Under the pieces are notes generated by a model. It ran no database searches, was not told the DNA's origin, and saw nothing but the letters and a program-made list of their open reading frames with translations. Positions 7,210 to 14,669 of a stretch of DNA of 26,106 nucleotides are shown one piece after another. Each line of letters begins with the position of its first letter. The first letter of the stretch is position 1. Origin of the DNA: DATMYQ01 sp035560935 (GTDB taxonomy: Bacteria > Bacillota > Negativicutes > Sporomusales > Sporomusaceae); contig DATMYQ010000361.1 in assembly GCA_035560935.1 (NCBI GenBank), forward strand, positions 1-26,106. The letters are read 5' to 3'. A program made the translations under genes and the position numbers.

Positions 7210-8376
7210 ATGCTGTCTCAGATTGAACTGCTGGCCGCAGCCTGTACAAAACTTGATAAGCAAGGTCTTGCTGTGCTCCCGAAACGCTGTCTGCGCAGTC
7301 GCCATCTGCAGAGCACCTGTCGGGTTTGTTCTTCGGCCTGTCCCAATGATGCCATAAGCTGTGAGGAGGGTCTGAACCTGACACCGGAAAAGTGCACCGG
7401 CTGCGGCGCCTGTACTGCGGTTTGTCCCAGCGGCGCCCTGGCCGCCAAGCTGCCTTCCAACCAAGAAGTACACCCTCTGGTGGCGGCCCATGTGGAACGA
7501 TCGGGAGCGGTTGCTTTTGCCTGTGAAACCTATCTCAGCGCTCATCCTGACGAGCGACAGCGCGTTATCGCCGTGCCCTGCATCGTCCGGTGCGATGAAT
7601 CCGTGCTGGTGGACGCGGTGCTTCGCGGCGCCGCCAGCGTAACCCTGATCAATGCGGCCTGTGCGGACTGCCGCCAAAATAAGGTTTGTGAACAAGCCCG
7701 GACAACGGCGGACACGGCAAAACGATTGCTGGAATCCTGGAACTATCCGGCGGTGTTTATGCTCAGCCCCGTGATTCCGGCGACGGTCAAAGCTTTGCCT
7801 AAGCCGGGAAATGTGGCCGGCGGGATGTCCCGCCGCAATTTCCTCACCGCGTTTACGCGAAAAAGCGAGAGCCTGGCGACACAGATGCTGCCGGAAATCA
7901 TCAGTGCTGCCGTAAACAATAACCCAGACAATACTGACGAGCTGGCGAATCCAATGGAGGAACCCAAACATTTGCCGGCGAAATGGTGTTCGCTGCGACA
8001 GTCCATCCGGCAAATTCCGGCGGCGCCGGTAATAGATGATTTTCCAAGCAGCCTTTGGGGAGATATTTGCATTGCCGCGAGCTGTAACGGCTGCGGCGCC
8101 TGCGTAGAGGCCTGCCCGACGGCGGCGATTGTTGCTTTCCGTCAGGAGGGAAAGTGGGGAATATCTTTGGATATATCCCTTTGTACGCAGTGTGGTTTAT
8201 GCAAAGACATTTGCTGCGGCGAAAGCATTACCATGGAATCAACGGTCAGACTGACGGCAGTGCTTGACTCGTCGCCGCGGGTTCTTATTGAAAAAGAACT
8301 GACCGAGCTCGACAATCTGCTGGAGGCGCCGGAACAACGCATTACCCGCTTGTTGGGTTGCGCGGTCAAATATTGA
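7210..8376 (+). CDS. Cytoplasmic 4Fe-4S polyferredoxin with two dicluster modules
   Basis: This 388-residue protein has two ferredoxin modules separated by a cysteine-containing middle region. The first uses C27/C37/C40/C44 and C62/65/68/72. The second uses C292/295/298/302 and C325/328/331/335, where the last cysteine is followed by another Cys instead of the usual Pro. The middle region has IAVPCIVRCDE (120-130) and CADCRQNKVC (151-160), resembling cysteine motifs of electron-transfer adaptors such as the MvhD/HdrA-linked proteins, but I cannot assign it. GGAGGTG at 7194-7200 places the start at 7210; upstream in-frame ATG and GTG codons lie within the previous gene or the ribosome site. 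No N-terminal signal is visible. Its likely role is electron supply to, or maturation of, the NapGH branch. Confidence 0.85.
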   Translation: MLSQIELLAAACTKLDKQGLAVLPKRCLRSRHLQSTCRVCSSACPNDAISCEEGLNLTPEKCTGCGACTAVCPSGALAAKLPSNQEVHPLVAAHVERSGAVAFACETYLSAHPDERQRVIAVPCIVRCDESVLVDAVLRGAASVTLINAACADCRQNKVCEQARTTADTAKRLLESWNYPAVFMLSPVIPATVKALPKPGNVAGGMSRRNFLTAFTRKSESLATQMLPEIISAAVNNNPDNTDELANPMEEPKHLPAKWCSLRQSIRQIPAAPVIDDFPSSLWGDICIAASCNGCGACVEACPTAAIVAFRQEGKWGISLDISLCTQCGLCKDICCGESITMESTVRLTAVLDSSPRVLIEKELTELDNLLEAPEQRITRLLGCAVKY

Positions 8377-8454
8377 ACCGGAAATGCTGTTATACGGTGT
8401 GAAAAACCGCAAAAAATATGCGGGTTCCGCGTTAAACGAAAAGGGGGTGAAACG

Positions 8455-8661
8455 ATGCTCAACTTTAGTATGCCGGAAGTTGGCGCGATACTGGTCGTGG
8501 CTCTCCTTGTATTCGGGCCCGGTAAGCTGCCGGAAGCCGGCAAGGCATTAGGCAAAGGTCTGGGCGAATTAAGACGGGCTGTAGCCGGCGAATTGCCCGG
8601 CGATCAGGCAGTAAACGCTGCCGCTAAGACACTGGAAAACAAGGCTGGCGAAGGACGTTAA
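8455..8661 (+). CDS. tatA: TatA/E-family twin-arginine translocase subunit
   Basis: This 68-residue protein has the TatA plan: a short N-terminus, one membrane helix (about residues 8-20), the hinge and amphipathic start FGPGKLPEAGKALGKGLGE, and a polar tail. TatA forms the variable-size channel that passes folded Tat substrates. AAAAGGGGGTGAAACG gives a strong ribosome site just upstream. No tatC is present in the window, so it must work with a TatC encoded elsewhere. Two Tat substrates (680-3373 and 5677-6324) lie in the same unit, which suggests a dedicated translocase component. The 78-nt gap before it contains a weak AACCGCA/TGCGGGTT hairpin at 8405-8426. Confidence 0.9.
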   Translation: MLNFSMPEVGAILVVALLVFGPGKLPEAGKALGKGLGELRRAVAGELPGDQAVNAAAKTLENKAGEGR

Positions 8662-8707
8662 CGAGACCATTTGGATAAGCGCAGTCAGAAAACTGAGCGT
8701 TTGACAC

Positions 8708-8761
8708 AAAACAGCCCCAAACTCCTGCCGCATGTTGGCGGGAGCGTTGGGGCTGTTTCGC
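8708..8761 (+). terminator. Terminator of the molybdoenzyme operon
   Basis: AAACAGCCCCAA (8709-8720) pairs perfectly with TTGGGGCTGTTT (8747-8758). Inside it CTCCTGCC (8722-8729) pairs with GGCGGGAG (8737-8744) with one G-T wobble. The long hairpin ends in TTT. Its outer AAACAGCC/GGCTGTTT base is the same as that of the terminator at 338-385, which bounds the operon on the other side. Confidence 0.85.
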
Positions 8762-8791
8762 TTGGCTAAATGTGGCAGCATAAGGTAAAAT
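8762..8791 (+). promoter_or_regulatory. Candidate sigma-A promoter for the DUF362 gene
   Basis: TTGGCT (8762-8767) and TAAAAT (8786-8791) are separated by 18 nt. They lie between the preceding terminator and the gene at 8830, where a promoter is expected. The match is moderate. Confidence 0.4.
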
Positions 8792-8829
8792 GCTTATAAG
8801 GAAATTTCCGTTCAGACAGGAGAAATGCT

Positions 8830-9975
8830 ATGGAAACCGTAAGTATTGCCGCCTGCGAAACTTATGAATATGAACAAGTGGAAAAAGCGGTTGGGGACTG
8901 TCTGTGCCACTTTCCCGCCATGAAAGAAAAGTTGAAAAGCGGTTCGCGGGTGCTGGTCAAGGTCAATCTGTTGAAGAAACATGCTCCCCGGGATGCTGTG
9001 ACGACTCATCCGGCCGTGGTTGAGGCGATTGTCCGCTATCTTCAGGCCGCCGGCTGCCGGGTGATCGTCGGCGACAGCCCGGGTGGACCCTTTACGGTCA
9101 ATCGCTTGCGGAGCATCTATAAAGCGGCCGGTCTGATCGAGGTGGCCGATAAAACCGGCTGTGAGCTGAATTATGATGTAAGCGCGGTGAACGTTGTATA
9201 TGAGCAGGCCTTAAAATTAAAATACCTGCAGGTCATCAAATTGGTGCAGGATGTCGACTTTGTCGTATCGGCGCCCAAATTAAAAACTCACAGCATGATG
9301 ACCTATACCGGAGCGGTTAAAAATTTGTTCGGTGTGATTCCCGGGTTGATCAAAGCGGAATATCATTTCAAAATGAACAACCCGGAGAATTTCGCGCATC
9401 ATCTGGTTGATATCTGTGAATATGTAAAGCCGGTTTTTTCCGTGATCGATGCCATTGAGGGCATGGAAGGAGACGGGCCTTCCGCCGGGAAAAAACGTCA
9501 TACGGGACTGATTATGGCCGCGCTGAATCCGTACGCGCTGGACACGGCGGCAACGCAGATCATGGGGATCAGACCCCTGGACGTACCCACCGTTAAAGCG
9601 GCGGCGGCAAGGGGGCTGTTCAGCGGTGAGGTCCGGGATTTGGCGGTGCACGGCATTTCGCTGGCGGATTTGCGTCTGCCGCCCTATACACTGCCGGGTT
9701 CGTTGCGGCAAAATTTGCTGGCGTTTGCGCTGCCTGGGTTTGCCGCGAATTATTTTGCCAGCCTGTTGCGGGCCACGCCGGTGTTTCACTACGATCGCTG
9801 CATTTCCTGCGGTGACTGCCAGCGGGGATGCCCGGCCGGGGTTATTGATATGAGTTCGGGCAAGCCCGTTCCGGATCTGGACCGGTGCATCCGTTGCTTC
9901 TGCTGCCAGGAACTATGTCCCAAGAAAGCTGTTGATATCAAGACCCACTGGCTGTATAGAGCATTATTTCATTAA
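8830..9975 (+). CDS. DUF362 domain protein with C-terminal 2[4Fe-4S] ferredoxin
   Basis: This 381-residue protein has an N-terminal DUF362 domain (about residues 1-240), recognisable from VLVKVNLLKKHAPRDAVTTHP and the VVSAPKLKTHSMMTYTGAVK region. A C-terminal dicluster ferredoxin follows, with C-x2-C-x2-C-x3-CP repeats at about residues 325-370 (CISCGDCQRGCP and CIRCFCCQELCP). Proteins of this build are widespread in anaerobes; no reaction is established that I could assign. AGGAG lies 8-9 nt upstream of the ATG. The terminator on its left makes it a unit separate from the molybdoenzyme genes, probably transcribed with the hydrolase 19 nt downstream. A cytoplasmic electron-transfer role is only an inference. 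Confidence 0.88.
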   Translation: METVSIAACETYEYEQVEKAVGDCLCHFPAMKEKLKSGSRVLVKVNLLKKHAPRDAVTTHPAVVEAIVRYLQAAGCRVIVGDSPGGPFTVNRLRSIYKAAGLIEVADKTGCELNYDVSAVNVVYEQALKLKYLQVIKLVQDVDFVVSAPKLKTHSMMTYTGAVKNLFGVIPGLIKAEYHFKMNNPENFAHHLVDICEYVKPVFSVIDAIEGMEGDGPSAGKKRHTGLIMAALNPYALDTAATQIMGIRPLDVPTVKAAAARGLFSGEVRDLAVHGISLADLRLPPYTLPGSLRQNLLAFALPGFAANYFASLLRATPVFHYDRCISCGDCQRGCPAGVIDMSSGKPVPDLDRCIRCFCCQELCPKKAVDIKTHWLYRALFH

Positions 9976-9994
9976 AAAGAAAGGGTGTTTGACT

Positions 9995-10915
9995 ATGCAA
10001 CGAGGAAAAGCTTTTTTTCTGGTATTGGTGCTGTTGGCTGTTGTTTCCGCCACCGGGATCTGCGCTGCCCCGGTCGATCAGCAGAACGACCCGCAAATGG
10101 ATGTCGGGTCCGGGTATTTTGAGATGCCGGAGGCGACCGGCGCCAACGATGAACTATTGCGGGTATACTATTATCGACCGGCCGCATGGCAGTTGGATGG
10201 ACCGGTTCTGATCGTCATGCACGGACTGAAGCGGAACGCCGCCGATTATCTGGACAACTGGCGGGAACACGCGGAAAACCATCAGGTGCTACTGGTCTGT
10301 CCGGAAATGTCGGAACGGAAGTATCCGGGAACCCGCTACTATAATCTGGGAAATGTCGTGGACCAGGAGGGGGCGGCCGGCCTGCTGCAGCCGGAAGAAG
10401 AGTGGATATTCCCGGTGATTGACCGGGTTTTTGGCGAAGTGAAGCAGCGCTCCGGGGCCTTACGGGAAGGGTTTGCGTTGTATGGGCATTCGGCGGGGGC
10501 GCAGTTTGTGCACCGTTACTTGTTGTTCAGCCGTCAGAGCAAAGCAGAGCGGATTGTTGCCGCTAACGCCGGCTGGTATACCATGCCGGAGGAAACGATT
10601 CCGTTTCCTTATGGCGTTGCCGGGTTGAACCTGCCACCGGAGCAGCTGGTCCGGGCTTTTTCCCGTCCGGTGGCGGTGTTGCTGGGAGAAAAAGATACAG
10701 ATCCCAATCACCGGCTTTTACGCCGGACTCCGGAAGCTGACCGCCAGGGCTTGTATCGTTTGGAGCGGGGCCGGAACTTTTTTCTCACCGCTCAGGAAAA
10801 AGCGAATGCCTTGGGTGCTCCTTTTGCCTGGAAGCTGCTGACCGTTCCCAGTGTGGGCCATTCGGACACCGGCATGTCGCAAACGGCCATCCGGGTGATT
10901 GCCGGCGAGTTGTAA
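9995..10915 (+). CDS. Exported alpha/beta hydrolase (esterase/depolymerase-like)
   Basis: This 306-residue protein starts with a signal peptide (charged MQRGK, hydrophobic FFLVLVLLAVV, probable cleavage after CAA near residue 25). The alpha/beta hydrolase fold is shown by the oxyanion region VMHGLKRNAADY (75-86), the nucleophile elbow GHSAGAQ with S166, a plausible acid D235 or D237 in LGEKDTD, and the catalytic H289 in PSVGHSD. It resembles PHB-depolymerase/feruloyl-esterase-like enzymes. The substrate is unknown. The start at 9995 is chosen because AAAGGGTG lies about 8 nt upstream and it gives an intact signal peptide; an earlier in-frame codon at 9932 lies inside the previous gene. It is followed by a strong terminator. 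Confidence 0.85.
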   Translation: MQRGKAFFLVLVLLAVVSATGICAAPVDQQNDPQMDVGSGYFEMPEATGANDELLRVYYYRPAAWQLDGPVLIVMHGLKRNAADYLDNWREHAENHQVLLVCPEMSERKYPGTRYYNLGNVVDQEGAAGLLQPEEEWIFPVIDRVFGEVKQRSGALREGFALYGHSAGAQFVHRYLLFSRQSKAERIVAANAGWYTMPEETIPFPYGVAGLNLPPEQLVRAFSRPVAVLLGEKDTDPNHRLLRRTPEADRQGLYRLERGRNFFLTAQEKANALGAPFAWKLLTVPSVGHSDTGMSQTAIRVIAGEL

Positions 10916-10949
10916 ATTGATTTGCAGAAATTATTATGGGCAAATTGGG

Positions 10950-10998
10950 AAAATGCACTAAAAAATTCCCGCACGGGAGTTTTTTAGTGCATTTTTTC
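10950..10998. terminator. Bidirectional terminator between convergent genes
   Basis: AAAATGCACTAAAAAA (10950-10965) pairs perfectly with 10980-10995, and the stem continues through TCCCG/CGGGA (10967-10971 with 10974-10978) to a very short loop. The A/T-rich base supplies a T run on either strand, so it can end both the hydrolase transcript (+) and the TPR gene transcript (-). Confidence 0.9.
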
Positions 10999-11016
10999 TG
11001 CTTGAATAAAAGAGAA

Positions 11017-12321
11017 TTAAACAGTACCGCCCAGTTCCCGAATCAGCTGTTTAACGTTGGGAATGTCGGAGTCATCCGACGGTGCATATTCTAAAAACAG
11101 TTTATATGCTTGGATCGCTTCGATGTAACGTCCTAAATGCCGGTAAACAAAGGCCTTGCTGTAATACGCATTTGCATAGCGGAGGTCGAGTTTAATAATC
11201 TGATTATAATCAGCGAGGGCCAAGTCATATTGTCCACTGTCCTGGTGCGCAATGGCCCGGTTATAGTATGCTTCAATGCACTGTGGGTCGAAGTGAATCG
11301 CCTGGCTGTAACTTTCTACCGCCAAATCATTCCGACCGGTCACTTTGTAAACAAGACCACGGTTACAATAAGCGTACGCATCCTGCGGATTGATTTCAAT
11401 CGCCTGATTGAAATCAGCCAGCGCCAATTCATGCTGCTTGTGGCTTTGATAAAGAATACCGCGATTATTATAAGTTTGTGAGTCTTGCGGATTGTATTGA
11501 ATCGCCAGATTATAATTTTCTAATGCCAACTCATACTGCCCGTTGTTCTGATAAACAAGAGCACGATTATAATAGGCGTCGGCAAACTGTGGGTTAATCT
11601 CAACTGCCTGATTAAAATCGGCGAGAGCCAAATCAAATTTTCCGATGCTCATATAGGCACAGCCCCGGTTGCGATAAGGATATTCAAACAGAGGATAGCG
11701 TTTCAACGCTTTACTATAAAAAGAAATGGCGCTTCTGTAGTCAGAATGAATATGGGCATCATATCCTTTTTCGAATAATTGAAGAGCAATGAAAAATTGT
11801 TCGTTTTGCATCATTTTATTTTTAAACTGCTGCTTCGTATAAGTGGAACTTTGTTGTCGTAACAGCGTGCTTTCCTGTATGAGTTTATCATAAGTATCCC
11901 TGATGACCGTTAAGGTCCTCAACTGTTGCTTGTCATTTGTGTGAATATCATTCGTGCTAACAACACAGCGAACGCTCACGCGAAATTCAAGCGTATTATT
12001 GTCTGCCTTACTTTGCTTTTCATCAAGTACGGTTGTTTTGATTTGGCCCCAGGCAAATGTGTTCAGTTCATCCGGAGTTAACTGCATATTTTTTACTTCT
12101 GGTAGGTTCGCAAGGTATGTGCCCATTTGATCCGCCGCTTTGTATTTCGCGTCAAAGACGGCTTTCGCGAGGGCCACAGAAGGAGTTTCCCCCGCTCCCA
12201 TGATATAAGTGCCGTCACTGATGATTTCTTTGCTTCCGGCCGAGACCGGCGAAGGAAATAAAAGAATTGTCAGTAGCAATAAACCGGACATCCACTGACA
12301 GAACCTTTTAATCATTAACAT
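11017..12321 (-). CDS. Exported TPR-repeat protein
   Basis: This 434-residue protein starts with a signal peptide (MLMIKRF then the hydrophobic GLLLLTILLF, probable cleavage after PVSA near residue 28, no lipobox cysteine). Residues 30-150 form a non-repeat domain with ALAKAVFDAKYKAADQMG, resembling the LPP20/FlgT-like envelope domains; that resemblance is tentative. Seven consecutive 34-residue TPR units fill residues 179-416, with repeated NRG/YNRA, LALADFNQAIEINPQ patterns. TPR arrays bind partner proteins, so a scaffold role in the envelope is likely. The start is set at 12321 (ATG, with GGAG 9 nt upstream); a GTG at 12363 lacks a ribosome site. The codons look more A/T-rich than in neighbouring genes. 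Function is unknown. Confidence 0.82.
   Translation of the reverse strand: MLMIKRFCQWMSGLLLLTILLFPSPVSAGSKEIISDGTYIMGAGETPSVALAKAVFDAKYKAADQMGTYLANLPEVKNMQLTPDELNTFAWGQIKTTVLDEKQSKADNNTLEFRVSVRCVVSTNDIHTNDKQQLRTLTVIRDTYDKLIQESTLLRQQSSTYTKQQFKNKMMQNEQFFIALQLFEKGYDAHIHSDYRSAISFYSKALKRYPLFEYPYRNRGCAYMSIGKFDLALADFNQAVEINPQFADAYYNRALVYQNNGQYELALENYNLAIQYNPQDSQTYNNRGILYQSHKQHELALADFNQAIEINPQDAYAYCNRGLVYKVTGRNDLAVESYSQAIHFDPQCIEAYYNRAIAHQDSGQYDLALADYNQIIKLDLRYANAYYSKAFVYRHLGRYIEAIQAYKLFLEYAPSDDSDIPNVKQLIRELGGTV
11074..11787 (-). repeat. Seven tandem 102-bp TPR-coding units
   Basis: Residues 179-416 of the TPR protein are seven units of exactly 34 residues, so the DNA has a 102-bp period over 714 bp. 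Nucleotide similarity between units is clear in the segments coding for ALADFNQAIEINPQ, for example near 11400, 11610 and 11210. Such arrays can gain or lose units by recombination. Confidence 0.75.
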
Positions 12322-12363
12322 ACCATCACACTCCAAAACATTAATATTGCTTATATATTCCAC

Positions 12364-12392
12364 ATAATAAAATCATTTCCTTTGAAATTCAA
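12364..12392 (-). promoter_or_regulatory. Sigma-A promoter of the TPR gene
   Basis: On the minus strand TTGAAT (12387-12392) and TATTAT (12364-12369) are separated by exactly 17 nt. The start site would lie near 12357, giving a leader of about 36 nt to the ATG at 12321. Both hexamers match the consensus in most positions. Confidence 0.65.
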
Positions 12393-12457
12393 CGCCGCAT
12401 AAAAGAAAAGCAGGGGACGGTAAACGGGAAATTGTCATAGCAGGATAATGAATCGTT

Positions 12458-12592
12458 ATGGAGAAGATTGTTGTAAAACATTACCGGGAAAGCATGGAGC
12501 AAATGCAGGCGCGGGCAGCTGGGGAGAACACTTCTTCTGACAAACAGGAAATATGGAATATGGGACATAGAAATCATTGCGGAGGTGAATGA
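12458..12592 (+). CDS. Possible small upstream ORF (44 residues)
   Basis: An ATG at 12458 opens a frame that ends in a TGA at 12590-12592, just before the next gene's ATG at 12594. The peptide is polar (start MEKIVVKHYRESMEQMQAR, end NMGHRNHCGGE) and unknown to me. Its ribosome site is poor, AGGA being 12 nt away. It overlaps the ribosome site of the PLP enzyme gene, so if translated it would affect that gene's translation. It could equally be chance. Confidence 0.2.
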   Translation: MEKIVVKHYRESMEQMQARAAGENTSSDKQEIWNMGHRNHCGGE

Positions 12593-12593
12593 A

Positions 12594-13688
12594 ATGCAAT
12601 ATTTTTGTGCGCAATGCGGTAAACGGGTCGATGCGACAACAAAACAAGCGAAATGTGACTGCGGCGGCCTTTGGAAACTGGACCACAAGCCGCCAAAGTT
12701 CGACATCTCTCTCGTCGACCGGGATACCTGGAGTATTTTCCGTTACCGCGCCTTTATGCCGCTGGCCGGAGAACTATGGCGGGAAATCAGTCTGGGAGAA
12801 GGCCTGACGCCGGTCATAGCGTTTAATGAAGATGTTTTGCTGAAAATGGATTATTTTATGCCGACGTTATCGTTCAAAGACAGGGGCGCCGCCGTCCTGA
12901 TCGCTCACTGCCAGGCTATCGGGGTAGATTCCGTTGTGCAGGACAGCAGCGGCAACGCCGGCAACAGTGTGGCGGCCTACTGTGCAAAAGCGGAAATTGA
13001 CTGTGAAATTTTTGTCCCGGAAGGAACTTCGCCCAAGAAGATTGATATGATCAAATCCCATAACGCACGAATCAATATTGTTCCGGGGACCAGGGATCAA
13101 TGCGCCGATGCCTGCCGGGCCAAAGTCGATGCCGAGGGCAAATATTACGCCAACCATGTGTACAACCCGTTCTTCTACGAAGGCACGAAAACTTATATCT
13201 ATGAGGTGTATGAACAGTTGCGCCGAATCCCGGCCCATCTCTTTGTCCCGCTGGGAAACGGCACACTGTTTATTGGCATTGTCAAAGCGTTGGAAGAACT
13301 TCTGGAAAGCGGCGTCATAGAGACCATGCCGCATATTATCGCGGTGCAAAGCGAGCATTGCGATCCTTTCGTAAAAGCGGTGCGGGCCGGGGAAAAAGTT
13401 CCGGTCCAAGTCACTCCCGCCCCGACCATGGCGGAGGGGATTGCTATCGGTACCCCCATGCGCGGTGCCGAAATTTTGGAATATATTTATCGATATCATA
13501 TTGAGATGACGACCGCGCCGGAGAATCGGATTCTGGAAGCCCGAAGAACGCTGGCGGCTAAAGGGATTTACTGCGAACATACGACCGCGGCAACCTACGC
13601 CGCTTATCTGAACTATTGTAACGAAAAAGGAAGGACACCGGACTGCCTGATTCCGATGTGTGGCGCCGGCCTCAAATCCGATCACTGA
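12594..13688 (+). CDS. Threonine synthase-like PLP-dependent enzyme with N-terminal zinc ribbon
   Basis: This 364-residue fold-type II PLP enzyme starts with a zinc ribbon (C5-x2-C8 and C21-x-C23). The PLP lysine is K95 in LSFKDRGA, the substrate/carboxylate loop is SSGNAGNS (118-125), and the phosphate-binding loop is PLGNGTLF near residue 210. Threonine synthase converts O-phosphohomoserine to threonine, and related proteins include dehydratases and cysteate synthase. It is shorter than many ThrC proteins. Its position next to racemase, transporter and kinase genes, rather than thr genes, suggests a catabolic role on another substrate. The start is the ATG at 12594, with GGAGG 8 nt upstream; a GTG at 12585 lies within that ribosome site. 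Confidence 0.82.
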   Translation: MQYFCAQCGKRVDATTKQAKCDCGGLWKLDHKPPKFDISLVDRDTWSIFRYRAFMPLAGELWREISLGEGLTPVIAFNEDVLLKMDYFMPTLSFKDRGAAVLIAHCQAIGVDSVVQDSSGNAGNSVAAYCAKAEIDCEIFVPEGTSPKKIDMIKSHNARINIVPGTRDQCADACRAKVDAEGKYYANHVYNPFFYEGTKTYIYEVYEQLRRIPAHLFVPLGNGTLFIGIVKALEELLESGVIETMPHIIAVQSEHCDPFVKAVRAGEKVPVQVTPAPTMAEGIAIGTPMRGAEILEYIYRYHIEMTTAPENRILEARRTLAAKGIYCEHTTAATYAAYLNYCNEKGRTPDCLIPMCGAGLKSDH

Positions 13689-13736
13689 TTCGACAGCGGT
13701 GTTTGCGATCACTATAAAAATCTGAATAATTGACTA

Positions 13737-13765
13737 TTTACATTTAAATTGAAATGTGCAATAAT
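13737..13765 (+). promoter_or_regulatory. Extended -10 sigma-A promoter of the racemase-like gene
   Basis: TTTACA (13737-13742) and AATAAT (13760-13765) are 17 nt apart, and TG at 13757-13758 makes an extended -10 (TGCAATAAT). The start site would be near 13772. A GT-N3-AC operator candidate lies just downstream. Confidence 0.65.
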
Positions 13766-13785
13766 GAAAACAAATAACGTAGGAT

Positions 13786-13799
13786 GCATGATGTAGTAC
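13786..13799 (+). promoter_or_regulatory. Candidate GntR/FCD operator, copy 1
   Basis: GCATGATGTAGTAC contains GT-AGT-AC, the GT-N3-AC core of FadR/FCD-type operators, inside the 9-bp palindrome TGTAGTACA (13792-13800). It matches copy 2 (16183-16196) at 11 of 14 bases. It lies about 15-27 nt after the predicted start site of the racemase-like transcript, a good position for blocking RNA polymerase. Confidence 0.45.
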
Positions 13800-13826
13800 A
13801 ACCTATAAAAAAAAGGGGACTTTAGT

Positions 13827-14501
13827 ATGAAAGTGGCATTGGTTTACACGAGTACGACACCGGAACTGATTGAATTGGTAGAAAAAGAAGTGAAGCAGGT
13901 GCTTCCCCCGGGTACGGAGATCATCAGCAACCAAGATCCCTCGATTCTGGCAGAAGTCAGAGAGGCGGGATTTGTTACGGCGCCGCCGGCGGCCAGACTG
14001 GTTGGCATGTATATGAAAGCGGTCTGCGATGGCGCGGATGCGATCCTCAATCTCTGCTCTTCCGTGGGCGAAGTGGCTGACGCGGCCCAGGACGTGGGGC
14101 GGTATACCGGAGTTCCCATCGTACGCGTGGATGAAGATATGTGCCGGGAGGCCGTCCGCCAGGGAACACGCATTGGGGTCATGGCCACGTTGCCCACAAC
14201 GCTGGCGCCGACCAAAAATACGATTTTACGGGTAGCACGGGAAATGAACAAGCCGGTAGAATTAGTCGATGTGTTGGTGGATGGGGCATTTGGTCTTGAC
14301 CAGGCCCAGTTTAAAGAACTGATGACGAAATATGCGGGAGAGATTAGCGATCGCGTCGATGTGATCCTGTTTGCCCAGGGTTCCATGGCGTATTGCGAAG
14401 ACTACATTCAGAAAAAATATGGAAAACCGGTATTGTCCAGCCCGCGCTTCGGCGCAGCGGCGCTAAAAGAGGCGCTGGTGAAAAAAGGTCTGATGCAGTA
14501 A
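13827..14501 (+). CDS. Asp/Glu/hydantoin racemase-family protein with altered active site
   Basis: This 224-residue protein has the two-lobed Asp/Glu racemase fold signature: VALVYTSTTPELIE at the N-terminus, NLCSSVGEVADA around C77, and GTRIGVMATLPTT at the second lobe. Family racemases use two cysteines, one per lobe. C77 occupies the first position, but the second-lobe motif reads ILFAQGSMAYC, with alanine (A183) where a cysteine is expected; C190 lies seven residues later. It may therefore not be a racemase. One-cysteine members include decarboxylases such as arylmalonate decarboxylase, though that enzyme keeps the other cysteine. An AAAAAAGGGG ribosome site precedes the ATG. It starts a transcription unit with its own promoter. 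Confidence 0.8.
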   Translation: MKVALVYTSTTPELIELVEKEVKQVLPPGTEIISNQDPSILAEVREAGFVTAPPAARLVGMYMKAVCDGADAILNLCSSVGEVADAAQDVGRYTGVPIVRVDEDMCREAVRQGTRIGVMATLPTTLAPTKNTILRVAREMNKPVELVDVLVDGAFGLDQAQFKELMTKYAGEISDRVDVILFAQGSMAYCEDYIQKKYGKPVLSSPRFGAAALKEALVKKGLMQ

Positions 14502-14560
14502 TTTGCACAGTGAAAACCTTTCTCGTTTCGGTTTGGGCGTGCGGGGCTACCGGATAGAGC

Positions 14561-14589
14561 TTGCGATAATTGGGTACAAAAGCAATAAT
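14561..14589 (+). promoter_or_regulatory. Candidate sigma-A promoter for the BASS transporter gene
   Basis: TTGCGA (14561-14566) and AATAAT (14584-14589) are separated by 17 nt in the 168-nt gap between the racemase-like gene and the transporter gene. The GCAATAAT around the -10 is the same as at the 13737 promoter. The start site would be near 14596. No terminator is visible after 14501, so this would add to read-through. Nothing else recognisable was found in the gap. Confidence 0.4.
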
Positions 14590-14669
14590 AAGGTAATCCC
14601 TGAACGGATGTTGCTCCCTAAAACGGGGAAAGATTCTGGATAAAATCGCAAAGGAGCGAAAATAAAATA

